Source: an uncultured Porphyromonas sp. (GTDB taxonomy: Bacteria > Bacteroidota > Bacteroidia > Bacteroidales > Porphyromonadaceae). From it: DNA of 64,000 nt. Below, piece by piece: positions 41,061 through 49,921 of this stretch. Location: NCBI RefSeq assembly GCF_938039215.1, contig NZ_CALHVI010000055.1:1-64000 (forward strand). The letters are read 5' to 3'. The notes under the pieces are model-generated. The model made no database searches. It saw nothing but the letters and a program-made list of their open reading frames with translations, and was not told the origin of the DNA. The translations under genes and the position numbers were made by a program. How positions within the stretch are numbered: the first letter of the stretch is position 1; each line of letters opens with the position of its first letter.

Positions 41061-41924
41061 ATGAGACAGCTAAAGATTTCGAAGTCGATCACCAATAGAG
41101 AGAGCGCCTCCCTAGACCGCTATCTACAAGAGATCGGCCGAGAAGAACTGATTACGATCGAGGAAGAGGTAGAGCTTGCCCAGGCCATTAAGCGTGGTGA
41201 CCGCCGAGCTCTAGACAAGATGACCCGTGCTAACCTCCGCTTCGTCGTCTCAGTGGCTAAGCAGTACCAAAACCAAGGCTTGAGCCTACCTGACTTGATC
41301 AACGAGGGTAATCTGGGCTTGATCAAGGCCGCTGAGAAGTTCGATGAGACCCGAGGCTTCAAGTTCATCTCTTACGCTGTATGGTGGATCCGTCAGTCGA
41401 TCCTGCAGGCTCTGGCTGAGCAGGCTCGTATCGTGCGCCTTCCCCTCAATCAGGTCGGTACGCTGAACAAGATCACCAAGGCTCTCTCTAAGTTCGAGCA
41501 GGAGAACGAGCGTAAGCCCTCCAGCGAAGAACTAGCCAAGGAGCTGAATATCCCCGAAGACAAGATCACCGATACCCTCAAGGTCTCGGGCCGTCATATC
41601 TCTGTCGATGCCCCCTTCGTCGAGGGCGAAGACAATAGCCTCCTAGATGTCCTCGTCAATGAGGATGCTCCCAATGCCGACCGCACGCTCATGAACGAAT
41701 CGCTCTCCAAGGAGATCGACCACGTCCTAGCGAAGCTCTCTGAGCGTGAAGCGGAGATCGTGAAGCTCTTCTTCGGGATCGGCGGCGGTCAGGAGATGAC
41801 ACTCGAAGAGATCGGCCTGAAGTTCAACCTCACCCGTGAGCGCGTCCGCCAGATCAAGGAGAAAGCCATCCGTCGTCTCCGTCAGAGTGATCACTGCGCT
41901 ACGCTCAAGCCTTATCTCGGCTGA
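41061..41924 (+). CDS. rpoD: Primary RNA polymerase sigma factor (RpoD, Bacteroidota type)
   Basis: A 287-residue primary sigma factor. It has a short region 1.2 (SASLDRYLQEIGREELITIEEE), region 2 (NLRFVVSVAKQYQNQGLSLPD, FKFISYAVWWIRQSILQAL), region 3 and region 4 (EMTLEEIGLKFNLTRERVRQIKEKAIRRL). The absence of a long region 1.1 and the total length are usual for Bacteroidota primary sigma factors that read TTTG/TAnnTTTG promoters, which fits the boxes found in this window. Monocistronic with its own promoter, long leader and terminator. Confidence 0.96.
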   Translation: MRQLKISKSITNRESASLDRYLQEIGREELITIEEEVELAQAIKRGDRRALDKMTRANLRFVVSVAKQYQNQGLSLPDLINEGNLGLIKAAEKFDETRGFKFISYAVWWIRQSILQALAEQARIVRLPLNQVGTLNKITKALSKFEQENERKPSSEELAKELNIPEDKITDTLKVSGRHISVDAPFVEGEDNSLLDVLVNEDAPNADRTLMNESLSKEIDHVLAKLSEREAEIVKLFFGIGGGQEMTLEEIGLKFNLTRERVRQIKEKAIRRLRQSDHCATLKPYLG

Positions 41925-41997
41925 TCCTTCCCCATATTTAACTCTTGCGAAGTGCGCCTTTACTTTTTGAGGCTCGATCGCGGAGCTACCCATGATA

Positions 41998-42040
41998 AGA
42001 TGGCTATGCACGGGGGCGTGTATAGCCATCTTTACTTTTC
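41998..42040 (+). terminator. Terminator after rpoD
   Basis: AGATGGCTAT (41998-42007) pairs perfectly with ATAGCCATCT (42022-42031), followed by TTACTTTTC. Confidence 0.82.
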
Positions 42041-42076
42041 GCCCCATCCCGTCCCTACGAACTAACCCCACTGACT

Positions 42077-43075
42077 ATGAAGCGACGTCGCCCCTTGGAT
42101 ATATTAGGCTGGCTACAGCGCCTACACCTCGTCCCTCACCGCATGCGGCAGAGGACGGAGGCCGAAGACCTATTGAAGCAGCTCTACGACCTAGAGAAGG
42201 CTAAGGATCGGGCTCCCCGTCGCTTGACCTCTAAGGATCTAGGGCTCAGCCCCGATACGCTCGAGTGCCTGCAGAGCGAGCTGGAGCGGGAGGGCTTCAT
42301 TGAGCCACGCTCGCTAGATCTCACAGAGCGCGGTCGGCGGCGAGCCCTTGAGCTCACGCGTGCCCACCGACTCTATGAGCTGTATCTGGCGGAGCACTCG
42401 GGGTATTCGCCCGAGGACTGGCACCGTCTAGCCCATAGCGAAGAGCACAAGCTCTCTGAGAAGGAGCACGAGCGCATCGCCATCCTTCTCGGTAATCCAC
42501 TCTATGACCCTCATGGCGACCCGATCCCGACGAGCCATGGGACAGAAGCCAGCCTGCCCCACAGTCTTTCGATCGAGGAACTTAGCGTAGGGCAGTGGTA
42601 CCGTGTCCTACATATCGAGGATGACGAGCCCGAGAGCTACCTCCCCCTTGTTGCGGTGGGGCTTACTCGTGACTCGGTATTCTGCCTTGACCGACTGGAG
42701 AGTGCTCGCTCCCAGCTCTTCTACGAAGGAGAGAAGATCGAGCTCCCGACCTTCAGCCTTACCGCCCTCTCTCTTCGTCCTGCCCTCGCTGAGGAAGTGG
42801 AGGAGGGGCATCACGAGCAGATCCAGCGGCTGGTGCGCCTTGAGGATGGTGAGGTGGCTCAGGTAGTCGGCCTCTCCCCTTCGTGTCGTGGCCCGATGCG
42901 CCGCCGCCTGATGGATCTAGGCTTCGTGCGGGGAAGCTCCATCAGCATCGATATGCGTAGCCCTCTAGGTAACCCTACGGCCTACATCGTCCGAGGTGCC
43001 GTGATCGCCCTACGCCAAGACCAAGCCCGCTATATCCTCATCCAACGACCTACCCATGACCGATCAGAAGAATAA
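42077..43075 (+). CDS. DtxR-family metal-dependent regulator fused to FeoA
   Basis: A 332-residue fusion. Residues about 25-90 form a winged helix (DLLKQLYDLEK, LTSKDLGLSPDTLECLQSEL, LTERGRRRALEL). Residues about 90-150 are the DtxR metal-binding and dimer domain: RAHRLYELYLAEHSG, HRLAHSEEHKLSEKEHERI and GNPLYDPHGDPIP supply the expected His/Glu ligands. The C-terminal 85 residues are a FeoA/SH3-like domain (RLMDLGFVRGSSISIDMRSPL, YIVRGAVIALRQDQARYI). It should sense Fe2+ or Mn2+ and may both repress feoB and assist the transporter. It overlaps feoB by 20 nt. The fusion is known in Bacteroidota. Confidence 0.92.
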   Translation: MKRRRPLDILGWLQRLHLVPHRMRQRTEAEDLLKQLYDLEKAKDRAPRRLTSKDLGLSPDTLECLQSELEREGFIEPRSLDLTERGRRRALELTRAHRLYELYLAEHSGYSPEDWHRLAHSEEHKLSEKEHERIAILLGNPLYDPHGDPIPTSHGTEASLPHSLSIEELSVGQWYRVLHIEDDEPESYLPLVAVGLTRDSVFCLDRLESARSQLFYEGEKIELPTFSLTALSLRPALAEEVEEGHHEQIQRLVRLEDGEVAQVVGLSPSCRGPMRRRLMDLGFVRGSSISIDMRSPLGNPTAYIVRGAVIALRQDQARYILIQRPTHDRSEE

Positions 43076-45203
43076 CCCCACCTGTGGCTCCCGTGCTTCG
43101 TGCCCAGCAGCTAGCCTCCAGCGCCGAGGAGAGCATACCGAGGATGCCCGCTTCACCGTCGCTTTAGCTGGGAATCCAAATACGGGGAAGAGTACCGTCT
43201 TCAATGCCTTGACGGGACTCAAACAGCATACGGGGAATTGGCCCGGCAAGACCGTGGGAAAGGCCGAAGGCTCCTTCGCCTACGCAGGTGATATCTATAC
43301 TATAGTAGACCTCCCTGGGACTTACTCCCTCTCCTCGACTTCAGAGGATGAAGAGATCGCCCGAGACTTCATCCTCTTCTCCCGCCCCGATGTCACTGTC
43401 GTCGTGGCGGATGCTACACGTCTGGAGCGGAACATGAACTTGCTCCTGCAGGTACTTCAGATTACTGATAAGGCCGTGCTCTGCGTCAACCTCCTCGACG
43501 AAGCAAGGCGCAACAAGATCGAGATCAACCTGAATGCCCTCTCGCGCCGCCTAGGCATCCCCGTCGTCGGGGCTAGTGCTCGCTCGGGGGAAGGCATGGA
43601 TAGACTCCTCGAGGCCATGCACTCGGTAGCTCTAGGGAAGATCACCTGCACACCCTACCGACAGAGCAGTCTCCCCGAGCATACCGCTAGGCAAGTCGCT
43701 GCCCTGCAGGCCAAGGTAGAAGCCCTCTACCCCGATGTACCTAATAGTGGATGGATCGCCTACCGCTTGATCGAGGATGACCCCTCGATCGTCGAGCGCT
43801 TCGACCAAGCAGAGCTCCTAGAGCTCGCCCGTCGTGTCCACCTCGAGATCGGCGAGAACTTCCACGACCAGCTTACCGAAGCGATCTATGCCGATGCCTA
43901 TAGGATCTGCTCCGAAGTCATCGTGCAGGCTCATGCCGAAGGGCGCTTGCCACTGGATGTGCGTCTTGACCGCATCCTCACCAGTCGCTTGTGGGGCTTC
44001 CCCATCATGCTTCTACTGCTGGGGGGAGTCTTTTGGCTTACGATCATAGGCTCTAATTACCCGTCTGCCTTCCTCAGCGATCTACTGGTAGGGAAGCTCC
44101 ATCCCCTCTTTAAGGAGTCGCTCACGGCACTGGGTAGTCCCTGGTGGGTGACGGGCTTCCTCGTCGATGGGGTCTATCTCTCTACCGCTTGGGTGGTGTC
44201 GGTGATGCTCCCTCCGATGGCGATCTTCTTCCCGCTCTTCACCCTGCTGGAGGACTTTGGGTATCTACCACGAGTGGCTTTCAATCTCGATGAGCTCTTC
44301 CGTCGCAGTGGTGCGCATGGCAAGCAGGCTCTGACGATGAGCATGGGCTTCGGGTGCAACGCTGCTGGGGTCGTCTCTACACGTATCATTGATAGCGAGC
44401 GAGAGCGTCTCATAGCGATCATCACGAACAACTTCTCCCTCTGCAATGGACGCTGGCCTACGCAGATCCTGCTAGCTTCGCTCTTTATCGGCGCTGCTGT
44501 ACCGCCAGCCTACCGAGGCTTGGCAAGTATTGGCTCGGTGCTTGGGATCGTCTTGCTCGGGGTGGTGGTGATGTTTGGCTCTTCGTGGGTGCTCTCCCAT
44601 ACGGTGCTTAGAGGGGAAGTCTCGACCTTCCACTTGGAGCTCCCTCCGTACCGCCCCCCGCAGTTCTGGCGCACGCTCTATACTTCCCTCATCGACCGAA
44701 CACTGATCGTCCTGTGGCGAGCCCTCGTCTTCGCCGCTCCTGCGGGTGCGCTGATCTGGCTGACGTGCAATGTCCACATCGCTGGGGCAAGCATCGCAGA
44801 GCATCTGATCCAGCTACTAGACTACCCAGGATGGCTCATGGGACTCAACGGGGTGATCCTACTGGCCTATGTCCTAGCGATCCCAGCGAATGAGGTCGTC
44901 ATGCCCACGGTGCTCATGCTGACGACCCTCGTGCTCGGAGGTGCAGGGGGTGAAGCTGGTGTCCTCATGGAAGGCGGGGATGCGGAGACCTTTGCCATCC
45001 TGCAGCAAGGTGGCTGGACGCTCATGACTGCCGTCTGTCTGATGCTCTTCTGTCTCCTGCACCATCCGTGTAGCACGACTATCTACACCATCTACAAGGA
45101 GACGCACAGCCTACGCTGGACGCTCCTCTCGGTGCTCCTTCCCCTCGGGCTTGGGATCCTCACGACGATCCTCGTGGCAGGAGTCTGGAGGCTCCTCAGT
45201 TAG
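43056..45203 (+). CDS. feoB: Ferrous iron transporter FeoB
   Basis: A 715-residue Fe2+ permease. The GTPase domain has G1 GNPNTGKST at 39-47, G3 DLPGTYSL, and a divergent G4 (NLLDEAR, where N(K/M)xD is typical). The membrane part begins near residue 310 and includes LWGFPIMLLLLGGVFWLTIIG, the Gate segment GFGCNAAGV, LCNGRWPTQILLASLF and the final CLLHHPCSTTIYTIYKE. A short Cys-containing N-terminal extension precedes the GTPase. Co-transcribed with the DtxR-FeoA regulator and ended by a strong terminator. Confidence 0.96.
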   Translation: MTDQKNNPTCGSRASCPAASLQRRGEHTEDARFTVALAGNPNTGKSTVFNALTGLKQHTGNWPGKTVGKAEGSFAYAGDIYTIVDLPGTYSLSSTSEDEEIARDFILFSRPDVTVVVADATRLERNMNLLLQVLQITDKAVLCVNLLDEARRNKIEINLNALSRRLGIPVVGASARSGEGMDRLLEAMHSVALGKITCTPYRQSSLPEHTARQVAALQAKVEALYPDVPNSGWIAYRLIEDDPSIVERFDQAELLELARRVHLEIGENFHDQLTEAIYADAYRICSEVIVQAHAEGRLPLDVRLDRILTSRLWGFPIMLLLLGGVFWLTIIGSNYPSAFLSDLLVGKLHPLFKESLTALGSPWWVTGFLVDGVYLSTAWVVSVMLPPMAIFFPLFTLLEDFGYLPRVAFNLDELFRRSGAHGKQALTMSMGFGCNAAGVVSTRIIDSERERLIAIITNNFSLCNGRWPTQILLASLFIGAAVPPAYRGLASIGSVLGIVLLGVVVMFGSSWVLSHTVLRGEVSTFHLELPPYRPPQFWRTLYTSLIDRTLIVLWRALVFAAPAGALIWLTCNVHIAGASIAEHLIQLLDYPGWLMGLNGVILLAYVLAIPANEVVMPTVLMLTTLVLGGAGGEAGVLMEGGDAETFAILQQGGWTLMTAVCLMLFCLLHHPCSTTIYTIYKETHSLRWTLLSVLLPLGLGILTTILVAGVWRLLS

Positions 45204-45222
45204 CCCTAGTGTCTAAGAAGAA

Positions 45223-45259
45223 TAAAGGCTGAGTCCCCGTCGGGGGGCTCAGCCTTTTT
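45223..45259 (+). terminator. Terminator after feoB
   Basis: AAAGGCTGAGTCCCC and GGGGGGCTCAGCCTTT (45224-45257) form a long stem with a short loop, followed by T to 45259. Runs of A on the left may also serve the convergent minus-strand gene. Confidence 0.88.
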
Positions 45260-45280
45260 GCTAGGTAGGAGGCTGTGGAG

Positions 45281-45520
45281 CTAAGGCTCCTTCTTTTCTT
45301 CATCCTTGGGGTAATAGCCATAGTCGTAGCTCTCCCGCTTCTTCTCTCGATAGCGAAGGAGGAGGAAGAGTAGGACGACGAGTAGAAGACTACCGCCCAT
45401 GACGAGTAGCCAGCGAAGGCCTTCGCCTTCGCCGAAGTTTGCTCCCCGAGGATAGAGCACGTAGCCGAGGACGACGACGTAGAGGAGCAGGAGGAGGATG
45501 CGTGTGTATATCCGTCTCAT
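45281..45520 (-). CDS. Small two-helix membrane protein, hypothetical
   Basis: A 79-residue protein from the ATG at 45520 (MRRIYTRILLLLLYVVV). Two membrane helices (about 7-22 and 38-56) are followed by a charged tail (RYREKKRESYDYGYYPKDEE). No known motif; function unknown. It begins 4 nt after the GH3 gene's stop, so it is the third gene of that operon. The open frame extends 19 codons upstream inside the GH3 gene. Confidence 0.68.
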   Translation of the reverse strand: MRRIYTRILLLLLYVVVLGYVLYPRGANFGEGEGLRWLLVMGGSLLLVVLLFLLLRYREKKRESYDYGYYPKDEEKKEP

Positions 45521-45524
45521 AGGG

Positions 45525-47084
45525 CTAGGGATGAAGGAGGGGATCGGGTGCGCCATCTCTGAGGCGAAGGAGCGCATCGAGGTAATGGCGGCTATTAGCT
45601 AGGCGGGGGACCTTGTGCTGGCCTCCCAGCTTGCCCTCAGCCTCGAGCCAGCGATGGAAGAGCCCCGATGGAGCGACCTCTACCGATAGAGGAAGAAGGG
45701 TCATATCCTCGTAGCGCTTGGCATCGTAGTCGGAGTTCAGCTGGCGGAGAGCGTCATCTAGATCTCGGCTGAAGGTAGCGAGGTCACGGGGCTCGGTCTC
45801 GAACTCTATGAGCCAGTCATGGCGACCCTTGCCTTCGTCGAGGAAGAAGCATGGAGCGGCTGTGTATTCGCTTACTCGTGCCTTCCCATCTCGCCTACAA
45901 GCTTCGGCCAGCGCCCCGTCGGCATTGGCGACCATGACCTCTTCGCCGAAGGCATTGATGAAGTGCTTCGTCCGTCCCGTGATCACGATACGATGGGGGT
46001 AGAGCGAGGTGAAGCGGACCGTATCGCCTAGGATATAGCGGTAGAGACCGCCGAGGGTAGAGATGACCAGAGCATAGTCACGCCCCAGCTCTACCTCATG
46101 TATCCTACGTGCCCGCACGCTACTGTAGTCGCTCGAGGAGGAGGGGAATTCGTCCATGGGGATGAACTCGTAGAAGACCCCGTAGTCAAGCATCAAGAGC
46201 ATGCCCGACTCCGCAGGGTCGTCCTGGATAGCGAAGAAGCCTTCGCTAGCGTTGTACGTCTCCTCGTAGCGCATCCGCTCCGAGGGGATCAGTTCGGCGT
46301 AGGTACTACGGTAGGGAGAGAAGCTAATCCCGCCGTGGAAGAAGACTTCTAGGTCGGGCCAGACCTCGGAGATATTGTCTCGACCTGTGGCGGAGAGGAC
46401 CTCCTTCAGTAGGACGAGCATCCATGAGGGGACACCAGAGAGACTACCCACACGAGCCCCCTTCACCTCTTCGACGATCGCCTTCATCTTCGCTGTCCAT
46501 TCGCTCATGAGGAGGGTCTCTCGGGAGGGGACACGTAGGAGATTGCCCAGCAGGGGCATGTGCTCGACGAGGATCGAACTGAGGTCGCCTGTCTGAGCCT
46601 TCCCCCCACTCAGGGGCATAGGGCTGTGGCTTCCCCCGAGGACAAGCCCCTTGGTGGAGAAGAAGCGGGAGTCGGGATAGTTCCTCAGATAGAGCCATAG
46701 TGCATCGCTCCCCCCTCGGTAGTGACAGTCCTGTAGATGCAGGTAAGGTACGGGGATGTACTTACTGCGGTCACTCGTCGTCCCGCTGGATTTGGCGAAC
46801 CAGCGACAAGCACCAGGGATGAGCACATCTCGTTCGCCCTGCACCATGCGCTCGATGTCGGCCTTAGCGCCTTCGTAGTCGATGATGGGTACGGCCTCCT
46901 TGTAGGAGCTGTAGGAAGAGCTACGGCTGAGCCCATGTCGGCGACCGAAGTCCGTGCGGGCAGCACGTGTGAGGATATGGCGGAGTTGCTCCTGCTGGAG
47001 ATCCTCCAGACGGCTAGAGTACTCCTCGATACGACGCAGGCGGAGCTTGGCGAGTTGGTAGACGAGCGAGGTCTTTAGATCCAT
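45525..47084 (-). CDS. GH3-family (auxin-responsive promoter type) acyl-adenylating enzyme
   Basis: A 519-residue GH3-superfamily protein from the ATG at 47084 (MDLKTSLVYQLAKL). The nucleotide-binding loop FAKSSGTTSDRSKYIPVP is near 95-112. Other family stretches are VLGGSHSPMPLSGGKAQTGDL, VFFHGGISFSPYRSTYAEL, TYNASEGFFAIQDD and YRYILGDTVRFTS. GH3 enzymes make acyl-adenylates and join them to amino acids or other acceptors; the bacterial substrate is unknown. A strong neighbour link to the WaaP-like kinase (4 nt gap) suggests action on envelope lipids or LPS (inference). Confidence 0.9.
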   Translation of the reverse strand: MDLKTSLVYQLAKLRLRRIEEYSSRLEDLQQEQLRHILTRAARTDFGRRHGLSRSSSYSSYKEAVPIIDYEGAKADIERMVQGERDVLIPGACRWFAKSSGTTSDRSKYIPVPYLHLQDCHYRGGSDALWLYLRNYPDSRFFSTKGLVLGGSHSPMPLSGGKAQTGDLSSILVEHMPLLGNLLRVPSRETLLMSEWTAKMKAIVEEVKGARVGSLSGVPSWMLVLLKEVLSATGRDNISEVWPDLEVFFHGGISFSPYRSTYAELIPSERMRYEETYNASEGFFAIQDDPAESGMLLMLDYGVFYEFIPMDEFPSSSSDYSSVRARRIHEVELGRDYALVISTLGGLYRYILGDTVRFTSLYPHRIVITGRTKHFINAFGEEVMVANADGALAEACRRDGKARVSEYTAAPCFFLDEGKGRHDWLIEFETEPRDLATFSRDLDDALRQLNSDYDAKRYEDMTLLPLSVEVAPSGLFHRWLEAEGKLGGQHKVPRLANSRHYLDALLRLRDGAPDPLLHP

Positions 47085-47088
47085 GGCT

Positions 47089-48081
47089 TTAGAGAATAGG
47101 GGAGTGGGTATAGCCCTCACGACGGGCTAGGGCACGACGCACATCCTCGGGCTCGAGGTAGTGGCTGTAGAAGCGTTGCTCTCGCTCTAGGAGACGGGAG
47201 CGAAGGGAGGTGATGGGGCAGAGGTGACGCAGACGGCGCCAGCGAAGGTACTGCCCATAGAGATGAAGGAAGTGGGCGGAGGAGACACCCCGATGATTCA
47301 CAGCAAAGCGTAGGGCGAGCTTCGGCAGGCGACTGAGCCAGAATCGATCGCAGACACGACTGAGTCGCTGCTTGACGAGCTCGGGGTCCCATCCTCGGGC
47401 TTCAGCATAGGCTTGGGCAAGGGCCTCGGTGGCTCGAGGGTGAGCGAAGAGGCGATCCATGTTCTTGATGCTCGTAGCTTCGTCGAGGGCGCTTACCGAG
47501 AAGTGCATGCGATTGAGATCCACAAGGGCGAAGGCGTAGCTATCGCTCTTGGGATGGTAGATGTAGGGGAGGTTGCCTGGAGAGAGATCTTCGTGGACAA
47601 CTCCAGAGAGGTGGAGCTGAGCGAGGAAGAAAGCTAGATCTCGGGTGAGGTGCTCATTGACAGATCCCTCACGAGCCTGAGGGTGCAGGGAGTTCCCCGT
47701 CACCTCTAGGTAGCGGGTGATGTAGTAGCTATCGGTGAGTGCGCCTAGATGGTCGTACCGCTCGATGTAGCCTATGGGCTCGGGGGTGAGGATATCGAGG
47801 CTCTGGAGCTGGAGTGCGTGGAGGTAGGAGCGTCTCGCCTTGCTACTATTGGTCCAGCCGTAGTAGATCTGGCGGGCTCGGGCTAGGTGCCCGAAGTGCT
47901 TGATGGTATAGTCCCCCTCGGGGCTCTCTAGGCGGTAGAGGACATTGCGCCCTCGGTAGATCTCGGTGCAATGTACCTCGCTGGGGAGTGCCTCGCTGCC
48001 AGCCTCGTAGGTCTGGATGTAGCGAAGGAGTTTGTCGAGGAGCTCGTTGCCTTCCTCTAGGATGCTTCTGTATCTGTACAA
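47089..48081 (-). CDS. LPS kinase-like protein (WaaP/Kdo kinase family)
   Basis: A protein of about 330 residues with a protein-kinase-like fold. The catalytic loop VVHEDLSPGNLPY has His163, Asp165 and Asn170, and the metal-binding Asp lies in FALVDLNRMHF. The N-lobe has VLYRLESPEGDYTIKHF with the probable ATP Lys. This matches the lipopolysaccharide kinase (Kdo/WaaP) group, which phosphorylates the LPS core on the cytoplasmic face. Start: no ATG exists before residue about 200. A TTG at 48129 overlaps a TATCTTTG promoter box, so I prefer the TTG at 48081 (LYRYRSILEEGN), which is inferred. It is first in a kinase-GH3-membrane protein operon. Confidence 0.82.
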   Translation of the reverse strand: MYRYRSILEEGNELLDKLLRYIQTYEAGSEALPSEVHCTEIYRGRNVLYRLESPEGDYTIKHFGHLARARQIYYGWTNSSKARRSYLHALQLQSLDILTPEPIGYIERYDHLGALTDSYYITRYLEVTGNSLHPQAREGSVNEHLTRDLAFFLAQLHLSGVVHEDLSPGNLPYIYHPKSDSYAFALVDLNRMHFSVSALDEATSIKNMDRLFAHPRATEALAQAYAEARGWDPELVKQRLSRVCDRFWLSRLPKLALRFAVNHRGVSSAHFLHLYGQYLRWRRLRHLCPITSLRSRLLEREQRFYSHYLEPEDVRRALARREGYTHSPIL

Positions 48082-48126
48082 TTTCTCTTTCCGTAGGGCG
48101 AAGGTCTTCGCCGTTGTTGCTTGGGG

Positions 48127-48134
48127 CAAAGATA
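48127..48134 (-). promoter_or_regulatory. -7 box for the kinase-GH3 operon
   Basis: TATCTTTG on the minus strand fits TAnnTTTG and ends at 48127. Any start codon of the downstream gene must lie below about 48120, which rules out the TTG at 48129. Confidence 0.55.
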
Positions 48135-48170
48135 CAAACTCTTCCCTCGTTTACGAAGGGAGGTTTGCTG

Positions 48171-48381
48171 CCGAGGAGGCGCTACTGCTCCCTCCGAGGA
48201 AGCACCAGTAGCGCCTCTTCGGAGTTTCTACTAGAAGTCCAATGCCCTTGCTCCAGAGCCCTTGGACGTGGGGCGGAAGGAGCTTGCCTCGAGGATGCGC
48301 TTTTCGAGGAAGCTCCTTCCCCAGCTTGGAGATAGAGAAAGCCCCCAGCGAATGGGCTCGGGAAGCTGTCGCTGGGGGCTT
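48171..48381. other. Cluster of three long hairpins between two minus-strand operons
   Basis: The 334-nt gap between the kinase start and the DUF799 lipoprotein gene has no supported gene but three stems. H1: 48171-48187 with 48206-48222, 17 bp with one mismatch. H2: around 48278-48322, GGAAGGAGCTT against AAGCTCCTTCC continued by CCTCGA/TCGAGG, about 17 bp with one bulge. H3: 48339-48352 with 48369-48381, GCCCCCAGCGA against TCGCTGGGGGC. H3 is the best placed terminator for the lipoprotein operon, though its T-run on the minus strand is weak. Confidence 0.6.
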
Positions 48382-48415
48382 GGGGGGATGAGTCGTTTGT
48401 TCGCTCGTGGAGACT

Positions 48416-49132
48416 CTAGCGTCTGTTCAGGCGCACCCCGCTCTTCGTGGGGGAGTCTACGAGGGTCTTCTGATCTTGGTGGTAGTTGGGACGATACGGA
48501 CCAGCAGGTAGGTCTACGAGGATCTCCCTATTAGCGAGGCGAGCAGCGACGACCTTGTCCGTCAGCGCTGTCACGAGCATGTCAGTCACGAGCTGAGCAA
48601 GCCCACCCCAGAGGCCTCCACCCGAGTTGTAGGAGGAAGTATCTAGTTCGCCAGAGACTCGGCGATCGAAGAGGCTCTCTCCCGTCTTCAGCGAGCGCAG
48701 GTGGTAGGAGATATCGAAGAGGATGCGGGCATTCAGAGCCTGCTTCTCCCAGCGATGTATCACGGTGAAGAGGGCGGCATCAGCGCCGAAGATCCGCTGG
48801 AAGGGGGCGAGGTTGGCTTCCAGTAGTTCCTCTGCGTTGTTCACCCCTTCCTGCTGGAAGAGCTCCTGCGTCAAGAAGGGCGAGAAGACATAGTAGCCTC
48901 GCTCGGCCAGAGGGGTAAGCAGGGTGGCATAGAAGTTCTCCTTCAGCTCCACCTGATTGGTCTCATTGATGGGGGGCATGAGGAGGATGGAGCGAGGGGA
49001 CTCGGTATATACTTTGGCATAGGCCGATTCACGGGTCAGATCGCCCTTGGTGACTCCGCAGGAGGAGAGGAGGAGTAAAGATAGCGCCGCAGAGATGGCT
49101 ACGGGGCTAAGTAGTCGTCGTAATAGAGCCAT
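48416..49132 (-). CDS. DUF799 (GNA1162-type) lipoprotein
   Basis: A 238-residue lipoprotein (SLLLLSSC, Cys25). The mature part fits the GNA1162/DUF799 family: SILLMPPINETNQVELKENF, then LLTPLAERGYYVFSPFLTQELF, FGADAALFTVIHRWEKQAL and DISYHLRSLKTGESLFDRR. It is the last gene of a CsgG-like / small lipoprotein / DUF4810 / DUF799 operon. The CsgG-DUF4810-DUF799 trio recurs in Gram-negative bacteria, including Neisseria, where GNA1162 was studied as a surface antigen. It overlaps the DUF4810 stop by one base. Confidence 0.88.
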   Translation of the reverse strand: MALLRRLLSPVAISAALSLLLLSSCGVTKGDLTRESAYAKVYTESPRSILLMPPINETNQVELKENFYATLLTPLAERGYYVFSPFLTQELFQQEGVNNAEELLEANLAPFQRIFGADAALFTVIHRWEKQALNARILFDISYHLRSLKTGESLFDRRVSGELDTSSYNSGGGLWGGLAQLVTDMLVTALTDKVVAARLANREILVDLPAGPYRPNYHQDQKTLVDSPTKSGVRLNRR

Positions 49133-49488
49133 CAGAATAAGCGCTTGAGGAGGGTCTGGATGAAGATGGAGCTTTCTGGGTAGAGGGCGATCTCCTGCTC
49201 GAGGAGTTTGCGTCCCTCTTCGGGCTTGCCCTGCTTGATGAGTAGGTAGCCATACTCGGCACAGATACCTGGGGGAGGGAGCTGGCGTGTGCCCTTGGGA
49301 TGGGTGATGAGCTCTTCGTAGACCTCGATGAGGCGCTGAAGGTTCTGCTTACTCGGGGTCTTGGCCACAGCATAGCTCGTAGCCTCATAGTTGCCCCAGC
49401 CATAGAGGCTGGGAGTCGTGGCACAGCTAGCCAGAAGTACTGCTACCACAGAGGCCAGTACTCCACGAAAGAGGTAGGGGTGTGTCAT
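49132..49488 (-). CDS. DUF4810 lipoprotein
   Basis: A 118-residue lipoprotein (VVAVLLASCATTPSL). The motif LYGWGNYEATSYAVAKTPS, then YEELITHPKGTRQLPPPGICAEYGYLLIKQGKPEEG, split here near residue 60, fits DUF4810, a short TPR-like lipoprotein family paired with CsgG and DUF799. Gap to the preceding lipoprotein gene is 45 nt and to DUF799 minus 1 nt. Probably an outer-membrane partner of the CsgG-like protein. Confidence 0.87.
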   Translation of the reverse strand: MTHPYLFRGVLASVVAVLLASCATTPSLYGWGNYEATSYAVAKTPSKQNLQRLIEVYEELITHPKGTRQLPPPGICAEYGYLLIKQGKPEEGRKLLEQEIALYPESSIFIQTLLKRLF

Positions 49489-49533
49489 AGAGAGAAGTTA
49501 GGGGAGGTGAGATGTCAGGGGAAGACCTAGCCC

Positions 49534-49875
49534 TTAGCGCAGGGTGATGGTCTTGGCCGTGCGTGTGGAGACGAAGATCTCTTTAGCGAAGAGGATATTG
49601 CCTGCACGGTCACGCACGACGATCTGATGTCTGCCTGGTGTGATGGTGATGCGCTTAGCGCTTCGGGTCACGTGCTCGGGCTTGACGGGGACGATCGACA
49701 CGGCTGAGACTTCGTCGATGAGCACTTCGACCTTCTGCCCAAGATACTTGCCCGAGGAGGCGATGACTATATAGGATTCGTCATTGAGCCCCCCAGTGAC
49801 GGAGGCGGTGGTGCCACAGGAGCTGACTCCCAGTAGCAGAAGGGGGACGATGAGGAGGAAGAGGAACTTCTTCAT
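49534..49875 (-). CDS. Small PEGA-like lipoprotein
   Basis: A 113-residue lipoprotein (LLLLGVSSCGTTASV, Cys20). Its C-terminal half resembles a PEGA-type surface domain (RITITPGRHQIVVRDRAGNIL). This gene is an addition to the usual CsgG-DUF4810-DUF799 trio, lying between CsgG (46 nt) and DUF4810. Function unknown, probably an accessory of the same complex. Confidence 0.68.
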   Translation of the reverse strand: MKKFLFLLIVPLLLLGVSSCGTTASVTGGLNDESYIVIASSGKYLGQKVEVLIDEVSAVSIVPVKPEHVTRSAKRITITPGRHQIVVRDRAGNILFAKEIFVSTRTAKTITLR

Positions 49876-49921
49876 GATGATGAGGTAGGACTAAGAGATG
49901 AGTAAGCGGGGAGGGAAGGGA

